Source of the DNA: JALOOX01 sp964557955
Lineage (GTDB): Bacteria; Desulfobacterota; Syntrophobacteria; Syntrophobacterales; Syntrophobacteraceae
Assembly: GCA_964557955.1 (NCBI GenBank)
Contig: CAZLCS010000022.1
Coordinates: 19,019-83,018 of the forward strand
Reading direction: 5' to 3'
Length of the DNA: 64,000 nucleotides
Part shown: piece after piece, positions 35,839 to 45,308 of the stretch
Numbering within the stretch: the stretch's first letter is position 1
Layout: each line of letters starts with the position of its first letter
The notes under the pieces: generated by a model
Told to the model about the DNA's origin: nothing
What the model saw: only the letters and a program-made list of their open reading frames with translations
Database searches by the model: none
Translations under genes and position numbers: made by a program

Positions 35839-38800
35839 TCAGGCGTCCAGCACCTCGCGCACCTTTTGTGCCAGGGTTCCTACGGAAAACGGCTTTTGCA
35901 GGAAGTCGATTCCCTGATCGAGCACCCCGTGGTGTGCAATGACGTCGGCTGTATAGCCGGACATGAAGATGCACTTGATTCCGGGCTTCAAAGTGCGGAG
36001 CTTCCTGCTAAGATCTTTGCCGTTCATCCCGGGCATGATGACATCGGTGATGAGCAGGTGGAGCCGGTCGGGATGGGCTTCGGCCAGTTCCAGGGCCTCA
36101 GCCGGACCGCGGGCCGCGAGCACCCGGTAACCATGGTGCTCCAGGATCGACTTGCCCAATCCCAGGATGGATTCTTCATCTTCCACCAGGAGGACTGTTT
36201 CGGTGCCCTGCAGGTTCTCAATCTCTCTCTGAGCGCGCCGGGTTTCGGACAGATGGACCTGCGTTCGAGGAAAACAGATTTTGAAGGTTGTGCCATGGTC
36301 CGGTTCGCTGGTGACGTGGATGAAACCGTTGTTCTGCTGGACGATTCCGTAGACCGTAGCCAGGCCAAGGCCCGTCCCTTTGCCGACACCCTTGGTGGTG
36401 AAAAACGGTTCGAACAGGCTGTCCAGAACTTCTCGTTCCATGCCGCAGCCGTCGTCACTCACGGCGAGCTGGACGTACTCGCCCGGGATGATTCCCGGCT
36501 GTTGCCGGCTCAGGAGCTCGTCGAAGGTGACATTGCTCGTTTCAATGGTGACCTTTCCACCACCGGAGATGGCATCCCGTGCATTCACGCAGAGGTTCGC
36601 CAGGATCTGGTCGATTTGGGCGGGGTCGATCTTGACCGGCCAAAGATCCGTTCCGGGCTTCCACAGCAGGTCGATGTCCTCACCGATGAGCCGCCGGAGC
36701 ATTTGGAGCATCCCTTCGACGGTGTCGTTGATGTCGAGTACCTTCGGATTGATGGCTTGCTTTCGGGCGAAGGCGAGGAGCTGCCGGGTCAGATTGGCCG
36801 AGCGATGCGCCGCCTTGAGGATTTCGTGGAGGCTGTTGTACATGGGTTGCGTGGGATCGAGCTCATCCAGGATCATCTCGGCATGCCCGATGATCACACC
36901 CAGCATGTTGTTGAAATCATGAGCTACGCCGCCGGCCAGTCGTCCCACGGATTCCATCTTCTGGGACTGGAGCAGTTGGGCCTGCAGTTTTCCCTTTTCC
37001 TCCTGAGTCTGCTTGAGCTCGGTAATGAAGCGCGCCTGCTGGATATTCTGATAGGCCATGGATGAGAGCTGACCCGCGAGTGTGAAGAGCGCCCGGGCAA
37101 TCTTCTCGAATTGATCCCTGGACATGGAGGGAACCTCCTCGAAGGCCTCCATGAAGACCTCTTCATCGATTCCGAGCTTTCGGGCATTGGCCCGCATGCT
37201 TTCTTCATCCTGAGCGTCGTTTCGGACCTGGCCGATGAGCCAGTTGGCGATGTGTCTGCCGCCGATACTGATGCTGGCCCCGGCATCCCACAACCCCCCA
37301 CTGAAGCATAACTGGATGATGGGACCCTCAGGGTTGTGTCGCCCGACGATGGAGTCGGAGCGATAGCATTGTCTGAGGCCTTCCTCCGTCCCGCGAATGA
37401 TGGAATCACAGAGTCGGCAGAAGTTGCTGGGACGGGTGATGGGGGTGCCGTCGACGTGCGTGATGATGGATGCCACCCCGGTTGCCTGGGCGAATTGGTC
37501 CTGCAGCTCCTGAATCCGATCCAGATTGAACAGCTCTTCGAATTCAATACCCTCGGCCCCTTCCAGGGGAAGCGTCAGGGCGACCAGGCGCTTCTCCAGG
37601 GCCTCTGCCGTCCGCTTCTGATCGGATATGTCACGGATGGATTCGATGGCGCCGATCATGTTGCCTTCCTGGTCATGAAGCGGGGAGGCTTTGAGAAAGA
37701 CCCACGCGCCCTTTCCGCCGTATAGGGCGTGGCAAAACGCTTCCGCTACGAATGAATGCCCTTCCTGCCTGATGGAGGGATACCTGGAGGCAACCTCGTC
37801 GCTCGAATCCAGGATGAGGTCCATCAGCTGCGGTCTTCGCTCTCCGTAAAAGGGAACCGTGTAGGCATAGTCCCCTTTTCCAATCATCTCCTGAGAAGGG
37901 ACACCGGTCATCTCCTCGATGGCCCGATTCCAGATGATCACCCGTTTTTCCATGTCGAGGGCCAGTGTCGCATCCGGCAGGAAATCGAGGATATCGGCGA
38001 GCTTGCGTTCATTTTCCCTCAGAGCCTTTTCGGTTTTCTTGCGCGCCTGGTTTTCCCGGGTGAGCATCTCCTTGGAGACGGTAAGCTCGCGAAGACTTTC
38101 GGTCATGGTGGAAAGATCCTCGGCGAGTCGGCCGAGCTCATCGTTCCGCTTGAGGGTGATGCGGTGAGTGAGATCCCCGGTGGCTACGATCCGAACGCTC
38201 TTCTGGAGGGCACGGATTGGGTGAAGGATGTTCTGCGCACTGAACATCCATCCGAGGAAGGCTGCAAAGATGATCACACCGACAGAGGTGAATCCGATGA
38301 ACTTCCAGAGCAGATGAATATGGCTGTAGGCGGTCACCGCCGGGGTTTCCACCACCACACCCCATCCGGTCAGAGGGGTTTCCACCACCACCCCCACTAC
38401 ATCGGCGCCTCCGAGGCCGACGTATTCGGAGACGCCGTACTCCCCTGCCAGAAATCGTCCGACAGCGCCCACTTCCTTCAAATCTTTGTGGTTCAGGACG
38501 GCCGAGAGGTCCCGGGAGGCGATGAGCGCGCCTGTTCCGTCAACGATATAGGCGGTGGTGTCCCTGCCGGTGAAGGATTTGGAGACGAGCTGCCACATGC
38601 GGGAGACATTCAAATCGGCGCAGATGACCCGGAGAGCATGGCCGGACTTGCCCTTGACCGGAACATACAGCCGCAGCTGCGGGAATCGGCTGATGGGGGA
38701 GATCCGGACGCTTCCAATCCCGCTCTGCCCCTGGAGCGCCTGTTGAAAGCCCGGCTCGCCGCCATACCATTCCCGTTCATCCTCCCGGTATGTGCGCAAT

Positions 38801-39183
38801 TGAGAGATATGAAACTCGGAGAGTCCCTCATCGTTTGCCAGCGCAATCGAGCTGAATTGGCTCTGATGGAAAAGAAAACTGGAAAAAAGATGTCGGACTT
38901 GGGCTTCGTCTTTCTCCATCAATTCCAGGGAAATGGATAGAAGTCCGAGGCTGTTCAAGCTGTTTTGGACGTGCAGCGTCACGGCCTGCGCAACCCGAGC
39001 CGCCACTTCGCTTTGCACCTGAACAATTTCCTCCCGGTGAACCGATGTGTCGACCACATAAAACAGACCCGTGAGCGTGGCCATGGGGAGAATGGCACAG
39101 GCGAGCAACAGCACAACGATTTGCCTGGAAATGCTGTTTTCATACCTTTGATGAAAGTGTGGGCTCTTCTGCTGCACTCTCAT
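35839..39183 (-). CDS. Hybrid sensor histidine kinase with Cache-like, PAS, PocR and receiver domains
   Basis: 1114 residues from the ATG at 39183, which overlaps the upstream binding-protein gene by ATGA. In order: membrane helix near residues 20-43, a periplasmic dCache-like sensor, a second helix near 290-315 (FIGFTSVGVIIFAAFLGWMF), HAMP, a PAS domain (ILDFLPDATLALDMEKRVI), and a PocR ligand-binding domain (ELFNLDRIQELQDQFAQATG, CRLCDSI). Then comes a HisKA phosphoacceptor (GGVAHDFNNMLG) and an ATPase domain (DDGCGM, GTGLGLATVYG). A C-terminal receiver follows, with its Asp in LITDVIMPGMNG. Unusually it has two possible input sites, outside and inside the cell. No DNA-binding partner is adjacent. 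Confidence 0.9.
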   Translation of the reverse strand: MRVQQKSPHFHQRYENSISRQIVVLLLACAILPMATLTGLFYVVDTSVHREEIVQVQSEVAARVAQAVTLHVQNSLNSLGLLSISLELMEKDEAQVRHLFSSFLFHQSQFSSIALANDEGLSEFHISQLRTYREDEREWYGGEPGFQQALQGQSGIGSVRISPISRFPQLRLYVPVKGKSGHALRVICADLNVSRMWQLVSKSFTGRDTTAYIVDGTGALIASRDLSAVLNHKDLKEVGAVGRFLAGEYGVSEYVGLGGADVVGVVVETPLTGWGVVVETPAVTAYSHIHLLWKFIGFTSVGVIIFAAFLGWMFSAQNILHPIRALQKSVRIVATGDLTHRITLKRNDELGRLAEDLSTMTESLRELTVSKEMLTRENQARKKTEKALRENERKLADILDFLPDATLALDMEKRVIIWNRAIEEMTGVPSQEMIGKGDYAYTVPFYGERRPQLMDLILDSSDEVASRYPSIRQEGHSFVAEAFCHALYGGKGAWVFLKASPLHDQEGNMIGAIESIRDISDQKRTAEALEKRLVALTLPLEGAEGIEFEELFNLDRIQELQDQFAQATGVASIITHVDGTPITRPSNFCRLCDSIIRGTEEGLRQCYRSDSIVGRHNPEGPIIQLCFSGGLWDAGASISIGGRHIANWLIGQVRNDAQDEESMRANARKLGIDEEVFMEAFEEVPSMSRDQFEKIARALFTLAGQLSSMAYQNIQQARFITELKQTQEEKGKLQAQLLQSQKMESVGRLAGGVAHDFNNMLGVIIGHAEMILDELDPTQPMYNSLHEILKAAHRSANLTRQLLAFARKQAINPKVLDINDTVEGMLQMLRRLIGEDIDLLWKPGTDLWPVKIDPAQIDQILANLCVNARDAISGGGKVTIETSNVTFDELLSRQQPGIIPGEYVQLAVSDDGCGMEREVLDSLFEPFFTTKGVGKGTGLGLATVYGIVQQNNGFIHVTSEPDHGTTFKICFPRTQVHLSETRRAQREIENLQGTETVLLVEDEESILGLGKSILEHHGYRVLAARGPAEALELAEAHPDRLHLLITDVIMPGMNGKDLSRKLRTLKPGIKCIFMSGYTADVIAHHGVLDQGIDFLQKPFSVGTLAQKVREVLDA

Positions 39184-40484
39184 TTCTCCTGTCTGCAGTC
39201 GGTACCTGGCCAGATGGGTGGGCGTACGGCCAGGGAATCGGGCCACACGGTCACGTAACGTCCCTGCTGGACTTGCACGATGATGCCCTTGCCCAGGACG
39301 TTCTGCCCCGTTTCCGGATCGAAACGGATTCCGTCCCATGGCATGATGAGATCATCAGCTTTGAGATCGGTTTGGAGAATGCCTTTCCGAATGGCCTCCG
39401 AACTCATCCCCGGAGCACGGTTGATGGCATCTGCCAGCACCATGAGAGCGGTGAAGGACCGGGCCGAGTTGCCGCTCATGTCGTGGTTGTATCGGCGGCG
39501 AAAATAGTTGTTGACCATTTCGACGAGGGGTTTCCTATGAGCCAGATCCAACGCCCACACTTCCCGACTCAGGACGTTTTCTGCATCGGGTCCGAGAGTG
39601 GGAAGGAATTCGGGACTGACGAATCCGGCATTCATTCCCAGTACGGCAACAGGCGGCAGGCGCATGGAACTGTAGCCCCTCACCAGGGCCAGCGCATCCC
39701 GCGCGTAGGAGGCCTGCAGGACCACTGCCGGCATGGCGGACTCGACTTTCTCCAGCTCCGCCTGAAAGTTCTCCGCTGCAGCACTGTAGGGAATATCTGC
39801 GGCGATGCGATATTCATGCTCCCAGGCAAGCCTCTGCTGAGCCTGAGCCACGTTGGTCCCCCAGAGTCCGTCTTCATAGACGAGAGCGAGAGGGCATGAA
39901 AGGGAAAGCCGCTGCATCTTCCGCATCTCGTTCAGGAATTCGAAGAAGTTCCTTGAGAATGTCCGATCATCGGGAGTGGTCCTGAAAAACCATTGGAGGC
40001 CCCTCTGTATGAGCACCGGAGAGGTGGATTCCGCATTGAGAAACGGGATGCGCGCCATCTCCGCCTGCTCGCTGGCCAAGGCCGTCACGCTGCTGTGATA
40101 GCAGCCGATGGCCGCCACAATTCCCTCCCGGGAAACGAGCTCTGCCAAACCGTCCGATGCCCTGATGGGGTCGCTTTTCGTATCGTGGTAGATCAGCTCG
40201 ATCTTTCGACCCATCTGGCCGGACAGGCCCGTCTCGTTGGCAAGGGGCAGGGGGAGTTCATGGCGCTCGTTGATGAACTCCAAGGCGAGCTCAAGCCCGG
40301 CCCTCAGGTCTGCACCGGTGTTCGCATCAGGCCCGCTTAAGGGATACAGGGCTCCTATCCGGATGGGTCCCACGTCCGGTCCTTGGGGCATGTCCCCTGT
40401 ACACGCACTCTGAAGCAGAGCCACAATCCCTATGGTGGCGAACAGTCTCAAGCACGAGCAGTACTTCCGAGATGCCATGTTCAT
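39180..40484 (-). CDS. Periplasmic binding lipoprotein, branched-chain amino acid (LivK) type
   Basis: 434 residues from the ATG at 40484, behind GGAGGTGG. A lipoprotein signal ends in LLQSAC (lipobox Cys near residue 27). The mature protein is a Peripla_BP_6 fold: IRIGALYPLSGPDANTGADLRAGLELALEFIN, IELIYHDTKSDP, AAIGCYHSSVTALASEQAEMARIPFLNAEST. No ABC permease or ATPase follows. Instead the stop overlaps the hybrid kinase start by ATGA, so the protein probably serves as a ligand sensor for that kinase (inference). The ligand could be an amino acid, amide or aromatic acid. Confidence 0.88.
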   Translation of the reverse strand: MNMASRKYCSCLRLFATIGIVALLQSACTGDMPQGPDVGPIRIGALYPLSGPDANTGADLRAGLELALEFINERHELPLPLANETGLSGQMGRKIELIYHDTKSDPIRASDGLAELVSREGIVAAIGCYHSSVTALASEQAEMARIPFLNAESTSPVLIQRGLQWFFRTTPDDRTFSRNFFEFLNEMRKMQRLSLSCPLALVYEDGLWGTNVAQAQQRLAWEHEYRIAADIPYSAAAENFQAELEKVESAMPAVVLQASYARDALALVRGYSSMRLPPVAVLGMNAGFVSPEFLPTLGPDAENVLSREVWALDLAHRKPLVEMVNNYFRRRYNHDMSGNSARSFTALMVLADAINRAPGMSSEAIRKGILQTDLKADDLIMPWDGIRFDPETGQNVLGKGIIVQVQQGRYVTVWPDSLAVRPPIWPGTDCRQEK

Positions 40485-41116
40485 GAAACCACCTCCATCC
40501 ATAAGCGTTTGCTGCTGAGAAGGGCGGTCTCTGACCTGGTGAAAGGACGGCAGTACACTTATCCACCTTACTTACAATCTCAATTAAACATTGACAATCT
40601 TCGATTTGACAACTGTAATTTCTCATAATCCGTCCCGCAGCCTCCAGTTCGGCAGGAAGAGCTGTGGTCGTTCAACGGTGCAAACGGACTGGTTCAGTGG
40701 CTGGATCATGGTCTCGTGTTGTTGGGATCGCGGGCTCGGAATTCAGCCCTCGATTACGCTGAGGGAGGCGCCGGTAGTTGTTTGAAACGGGCCAATGATT
40801 TATAAAAAAATTTGATAAACAGAAAACCATATCTCGCGGTCATCATGGCGGCCCCTTGCCGCGGGTGCTGCCCGAGGGGAATACCCCGATCACGCATGCT
40901 CGTTCAAATCTGCTGCAGTACTTGAGTGTTGAAGGCTTATTCAACCATGGTGCCGCTCCCGATTGTGAGAGAGGGGCTCTTGGCTGCAGTTGGACTAGTC
41001 GGGTCGAAGCAGCCGGTTCAGCCTTTCAAAACCGCCTGGAGACTCGTTTACAGCGCCACCCTTTACGCAGGTGTACCAGGTGTTCCCCAAGGAGGTCCGA
41101 GGGAAATGAAACGAAG
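40485..41116. other. Divergent regulatory region between two binding-protein/kinase pairs
   Basis: This 630-base region separates the two divergent gene pairs and has no convincing gene. It contains an AT-rich block near 40560-40630 with promoter-like hexamers on both strands and a second AT-rich block near 40797-40840. The open frame running from 40856 into the TAXI gene is judged an untranslated leader because it lacks a signal peptide and start site. Confidence 0.5.
40591..40619 (+). promoter_or_regulatory. Candidate sigma-70 promoter in the divergent region
   Basis: TTGACA (40591-40596) and TGTAAT (40614-40619) are exactly 17 bases apart, an excellent match on the plus strand. If it drives the TAXI/kinase pair the leader is about 490 bases. 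Overlapping minus-strand hexamers (TTGTCA with TTTAAT, 18 bases apart) could serve the opposite pair. Confidence 0.5.
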
Positions 41117-42235
41117 ATGAACAGTGGGCGGTTTCCACAAACAATGACGGCTCAAGCAGAGCACAAAGATTTGCCCGCAACGGGCCGGGCGCCGGCGGAG
41201 TGCTTCCTGACGGCGAACCAGGCGCTGACCACTCTGGTGGGCTTGCTTTTGTGCCTCACGTGCTTTGCTCCCGCACTCTGGGCTGAACAGCCGAAGCGGC
41301 TTTTCCGCATAGGTACCGGAGGGCTCACGGGCGTCTATTACCCCATTGGTAAGTTGATTGCCCAGGGTCTCACAGATTATGCCGGAGTGAAAGGCGAGAG
41401 CGGGAGCGGCCCGCAGGAAATGGCCGGCACCATCGGGGTGGCCCAGAACTCCGCCGGATCTGTTGAGAACGTGCGGGCCGTTGTCTCCGGAGAGATCGAA
41501 GCGGGCTTGGTCCAGGCTGATGTCGCCGCCTGGGCGTTTCAGGGGGAGCGAATGTTCGCCGGAGACGAGCGGGTGCGCGAGGTTCGCGCCGTGGCAAGCC
41601 TTTATCCGGAGTTTCTTCAGATCGTCGTCCAGCGTGATGCGCCCATTCGGAGTGTGCCCGACCTCAGAAAAAAACGCATCTCCCTGGATGAGGTGGGCTC
41701 GGGGACGCTCTCGGTCATGCAAATCGTCCTGGAAGCGCATGGAATGTCTGAAAAGGACCTGATGCCCGTCTACCTGAAGCCCGTCTTCACCCATGAAAAG
41801 ATGGTCAGCGGCGAGCTGCAGGGATTCGCGATCATGGGGGGGGTCCCGGCAAAAGCGGTCTCCGTCCTGTCCGATATCGGCTTGACCCTCATTCCCATCG
41901 CTCCCGAGGTGGTTTCGCAAATTCAGGCACGTTTTCCCTATCTGGTTCCCGGAAAAATTCCGGCCAAGGTATACCCAGGCGTTCCCGAAACCCCCACCCT
42001 GCAGGTCCATGCCCTCCTGCTGGTCAGCGCGGGGGCGTCGGAAGCCATGGTGCATCAGATGACATCGGCGTTGTGGAGCGAGCGAACGCTCTCACTGCTC
42101 AAGGAAGGGCACCCCCAGGGAGCCGCCGTCTCCCTCGAGACCGCTCTGGAGGGCATTTCGATTCCTCTCCATCCCGGGGCCGAACGATTCTACCGGGAGC
42201 GCGACATGCTGCCCAATAGGAACCCGTCGCCATGA
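41117..42235 (+). CDS. TAXI family TRAP-type solute receptor, orphan
   Basis: 372 residues from the ATG at 41117. After a charged start comes a signal segment (LTTLVGLLLCLTCFAPALWA). The mature part begins FRIGTGGLTGVYYPIGKLIAQGL, the hallmark of TAXI solute receptors, and continues with SVENVRAVVSGEIEAGLVQADVA, LDEVGSGTLSVMQIVLEAHG and IMGGVPAKAVSVLSD. TAXI receptors normally work with fused DctQM TRAP permeases, but none is here. Its stop overlaps the following hybrid kinase by ATGA, so it is likely a periplasmic sensor subunit. TAXI ligands include glutamate and other carboxylates in a few studied cases. Confidence 0.88.
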   Translation: MNSGRFPQTMTAQAEHKDLPATGRAPAECFLTANQALTTLVGLLLCLTCFAPALWAEQPKRLFRIGTGGLTGVYYPIGKLIAQGLTDYAGVKGESGSGPQEMAGTIGVAQNSAGSVENVRAVVSGEIEAGLVQADVAAWAFQGERMFAGDERVREVRAVASLYPEFLQIVVQRDAPIRSVPDLRKKRISLDEVGSGTLSVMQIVLEAHGMSEKDLMPVYLKPVFTHEKMVSGELQGFAIMGGVPAKAVSVLSDIGLTLIPIAPEVVSQIQARFPYLVPGKIPAKVYPGVPETPTLQVHALLLVSAGASEAMVHQMTSALWSERTLSLLKEGHPQGAAVSLETALEGISIPLHPGAERFYRERDMLPNRNPSP

Positions 42236-44793
42236 AGCGGCCTCGCCTGAGCACCGAACCATTCCTGTGGCTTGCGGTGACGGCCGTTTTCTTCGCCCTC
42301 ATTGCGGCCGGCATTTTTACCAACGTCACCCTGCGGTCTGTCGAAAAGAACCTTCCGAGCACTCTCTTCGAGCAGGTTCATCATCTGTCGTCCATCACCG
42401 AGAACCTTGCAGATGCGCTCTCTGCTGCCGAGCTGACCAGGGCGGCGCCAAGCCCCGATCACTTCGCACGGCTTCGCGACCGGGTCGCGGCTGTTCAGTC
42501 CTCCGTCATCGAGCTTCGCAAGACGTATGTATTCGACAACCTGATCCAGTCCTCCGCTTTCCACGCCGTTGTGGCGCCGGCCATTGCCGATGTGCAACTC
42601 TGGCTCATAGAGGGGGTCTCGGGCTTTGGGCCTGAGACCGATACGACCCTCGACGTTATTCTGTCCCGGTTGAGGGAGGCATTGCGAAAAGGCCGGGAGC
42701 TCAACCAGTCCTCGCAGCGGGGAGCTCAGACGGTGCTCAGTGATCAACGCAACCGCCTTGAGCAATTCCTGTCCAGTGTCAACCTGCTCTTCACCCTGGC
42801 CGGGGCGATCACGTTCATCCTGGTGCTGCTTTTGGTCCGTCAGCGCAGGCTGCAGCGCCGGGAGACCGAGGCGCAGGCGGAAAGGAGGCGTGCGGAGCAG
42901 TCCCTTCGAGAGAGCGAGGCCAGGCTGGGGAGCATTTTCAGGGCGGCGCCCATTGGCATCGGGCTCGTTTCGGAAAGGGTGCTCCTGCAGGTGAATGACC
43001 GGCTCTGCGAAATGACCGGCTACTCCAGCGAGGAGCTCGTCGGCCGGAGCGCCAGGATTCTTTATCCGAGCGACGACGAGTTCCATCGGGTCGGACGGGA
43101 GAAGTACGCGCAGATCCAGGAACGCGGGACCGGGACCCTCGAGACGTCATGGAAGCGAAAGGACGGTTCCATCATCGACGTGCTCCTGAGCTCTACTCCG
43201 CTCGATCCTGATCATCTGCTGGCCGGGGTCAGCTTCACCGCCCTGGACATCACCGAGCGCAGGCGAGCGGAAACGGCCTTGAGGGAAAGCCGGCAGAGGT
43301 TCAAGGAAACGGCTGATTTGCTCCCGGAGACCATCTTTGAGATGGATGTGTCCGGGAATCTGACCTACGTCAACCAGAAGGCCTTCGATCATTTCGGCTA
43401 CTCACAGGAGGACCTCGAACAGGGGCTCAATTGTTTCTCAATGATCGCTCCCGAGGATCGCCCCAAAGCCCTCGACAATGTGAAAAGGCTGCTGCGGGGA
43501 GAAGTCATCGGCCTCAATGAATACAGGGCGCAGAGGAAGGACGGGAGCACATTTCCAGCGGTCATCCACACGACGGTCCAGATGTTTGATGGAGAGCCGG
43601 CCGGTCTCAGGGGCATTGTCATCGACATCACGGAAACCAAAAGGCTCGAAGCACAACTGCGCCAGGCCCACAAAATGGAAGCCGTCGGCACCCTGGCCGG
43701 GGGTATTGCCCACGACTTCAACAATCTCCTCCAGGTTATTCAGGGATATTCGGAACTGTTGATCCTGGACAAGAATCCCGGCGATCCCGGCTGCGAGGAG
43801 CTGGATCAAATCAACCGGGCCGCAAAACGGGGGAGCGAGTTGACCCGCCAGCTCCTCACCTTCAGTCGCAAGGTTGAGAGCCGTTTGCAGCCCGTGGACC
43901 TGAACGGCATTGTGGAGAATGTGAGGGGGCTCCTGGAACGGACTATCCCCAAGATGATCGGGATCGAACTGCGCCTGACGGGGAGTCTTCACCACATCAA
44001 TGCCGACGCTTCGCAGATCGAACAGATCCTCATGAACCTTGCCGTCAATGCCAGGGATGCCATGCCGGAGGGAGGCAAGCTTGTCGTCGAGACCCGGAAT
44101 GCCGTGATTGATGAGGATGCTGTGCGCGCACAGCCCGAAGTGAAGCCGGGGAAATACGTTCTCCTCTCCGTAGCGGACACGGGGCGGGGTATGGATCAGG
44201 AGACTCTGGAGCACATCTTTGAGCCTTTTTTTACCACCAAGGAGGTGGGCAAAGGCACCGGCCTTGGTCTTGCGATGGTTTACGGCATCGTGAAAAATCA
44301 CCATGGGCACATTCGCTGCCGGAGCGTGATGGGTGAGGGAACCGTCTTCGAGGTCTTCTTCCCGGGCATCGAGGAACTGGAGACCTCCATCCAGTCCGTC
44401 ACGGTCCCGGTGGAATCGCGCCTCGGCAGCGAGACCATCCTGCTGGTGGACGATGAAGAATCGGTGCGCAAGCTCGGTGCGCAGATGCTTCGAAAATTCG
44501 GTTACTCCGTTCTGGACGCTGCGGATGGCGAAAGCGCCTTGAGAAGCTTCCGCGAAGGGAAGGGATTGATCGACCTGGTCATCCTGGACGTGATCATGCC
44601 CGGTATGGGGGGCCGGCAGTGTCTTCAGAAGATCCTGGACATGGACCCGGCGGCGAAAGTCATTATAGCCAGCGGTCATGCCGACAGCGATCAGGCTCAA
44701 ACCTTTCTCGAGATGGGGGCCAGAGCGTTCATCGACAAGCCGTACAATGTCAAGAGGATGCTCGAAGTGGTCCGGGAGGTGCTGCAGAACTGA
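42232..44793 (+). CDS. Hybrid sensor histidine kinase with two PAS domains and a receiver
   Basis: 853 residues. Helix 1 near residues 12-33, a periplasmic region of about 145 residues, helix 2 near 180-200 (LLFTLAGAITFILVLLLV), a short coiled linker, PAS near 220-345 and PAS near 350-465 (ETIFEMDVSGNLTYVNQKAF). HisKA has its His in AGGIAHDFNNLLQ, the ATPase domain has DTGRGM and GTGLGLAMVYG, and a C-terminal receiver has its Asp in LVILDVIMPGMGG. The start overlaps the TAXI gene by ATGA. Its partner response regulator is not adjacent. The architecture mirrors the oppositely oriented pair at 35839-40484 but lacks PocR. Confidence 0.9.
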   Translation: MKRPRLSTEPFLWLAVTAVFFALIAAGIFTNVTLRSVEKNLPSTLFEQVHHLSSITENLADALSAAELTRAAPSPDHFARLRDRVAAVQSSVIELRKTYVFDNLIQSSAFHAVVAPAIADVQLWLIEGVSGFGPETDTTLDVILSRLREALRKGRELNQSSQRGAQTVLSDQRNRLEQFLSSVNLLFTLAGAITFILVLLLVRQRRLQRRETEAQAERRRAEQSLRESEARLGSIFRAAPIGIGLVSERVLLQVNDRLCEMTGYSSEELVGRSARILYPSDDEFHRVGREKYAQIQERGTGTLETSWKRKDGSIIDVLLSSTPLDPDHLLAGVSFTALDITERRRAETALRESRQRFKETADLLPETIFEMDVSGNLTYVNQKAFDHFGYSQEDLEQGLNCFSMIAPEDRPKALDNVKRLLRGEVIGLNEYRAQRKDGSTFPAVIHTTVQMFDGEPAGLRGIVIDITETKRLEAQLRQAHKMEAVGTLAGGIAHDFNNLLQVIQGYSELLILDKNPGDPGCEELDQINRAAKRGSELTRQLLTFSRKVESRLQPVDLNGIVENVRGLLERTIPKMIGIELRLTGSLHHINADASQIEQILMNLAVNARDAMPEGGKLVVETRNAVIDEDAVRAQPEVKPGKYVLLSVADTGRGMDQETLEHIFEPFFTTKEVGKGTGLGLAMVYGIVKNHHGHIRCRSVMGEGTVFEVFFPGIEELETSIQSVTVPVESRLGSETILLVDDEESVRKLGAQMLRKFGYSVLDAADGESALRSFREGKGLIDLVILDVIMPGMGGRQCLQKILDMDPAAKVIIASGHADSDQAQTFLEMGARAFIDKPYNVKRMLEVVREVLQN

Positions 44794-45308
44794 AAGATCG
44801 CCGCCGTGGTCATCCGCACCGGCCTTCTTGAGCAGGATGGAGCTGGTGATGCAAGCTCGTTGAGCGCAGGGCGGCCCCACTGGGCGGTGATGCCTGATCG
44901 GTTTTAGAAGCCCCCCCTTCGGGGGGCCGGCAATGTTGTTAACTTGAGAACACCACACCAGTTCCCTCTCCGCCCTCTGGGGGGAGAGGGTCGGGGTCAA
45001 GGTTGTTGACTTGGCGTCACCTCCGCGAAAGCGGGGGTCCAGAAATCCCCATGTAATGTGGATTCCCGCTTTCGCGGGAATGCCGATTCGGCTTTAAGAG
45101 CTTGTTTGGGAAATGCCTTGTCTGTGATATTTCGGGAGGGGATAAACCCCTCCCCTACGAGAACCTCACGGGTGGTGTTCATAGTGGCGGGGTTTATCCC
45201 CGCCTGAGCCTGCCGTCAGGCGGCAACCTGGATTTCCAAACAGGCCCTGAGTCAACAATATGAAGGGTCGGGAGAAAGGGGGCTTCCGGAGCCGACCTCC
45301 CTTCACCC
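44794..45308. repeat. Repeat island after the kinase gene
   Basis: A gene-free area packed with inverted repeats. A GC hairpin (CCCCCC, loop CTTC, GGGGGG) lies at about 44911-44927 and could end kinase transcription, although it has no T run. At 45023-45077, two 19-base arms (CCGCGAAAGCGGG type) face each other around 17 bases with two mismatches. Repeat B is at 45097-45252 and repeat A follows from 45309. Confidence 0.6.
45097..45252 (-). repeat. Repeat family B, left copy
   Basis: About 155 bases bounded by GAGCTTGTTTGGGAAAT and ATTTCCAAACAGGCC, imperfect inverted ends. It has an inner palindrome GGGAGGGGATAAACCCCTCCC-like and a CGCCTGAGCCTGCCGTCAGGCGG block. The second copy, in opposite orientation, is at 50233-50388. 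Each copy lies next to a copy of repeat A with the same relative order. Confidence 0.8.

Noticed and set aside
40856..41116. N-terminal extension of the TAXI receptor gene
   Set aside because: The extra 87 residues are Arg/Cys-rich and lie before the signal peptide. An export signal must be close to the N-terminus, so the ATG at 41117 is preferred.
43438..45000. 520-residue minus-strand open frame opposite the hybrid kinase
   Set aside because: It is antisense to HisKA, ATPase and receiver motifs of the kinase and shows no protein family of its own.
45023..45085. Possible CRISPR or tRNA-like structure
   Set aside because: It is a single pair of inverted arms, with no repeated spacer units and no tRNA-like arms or anticodon loop.
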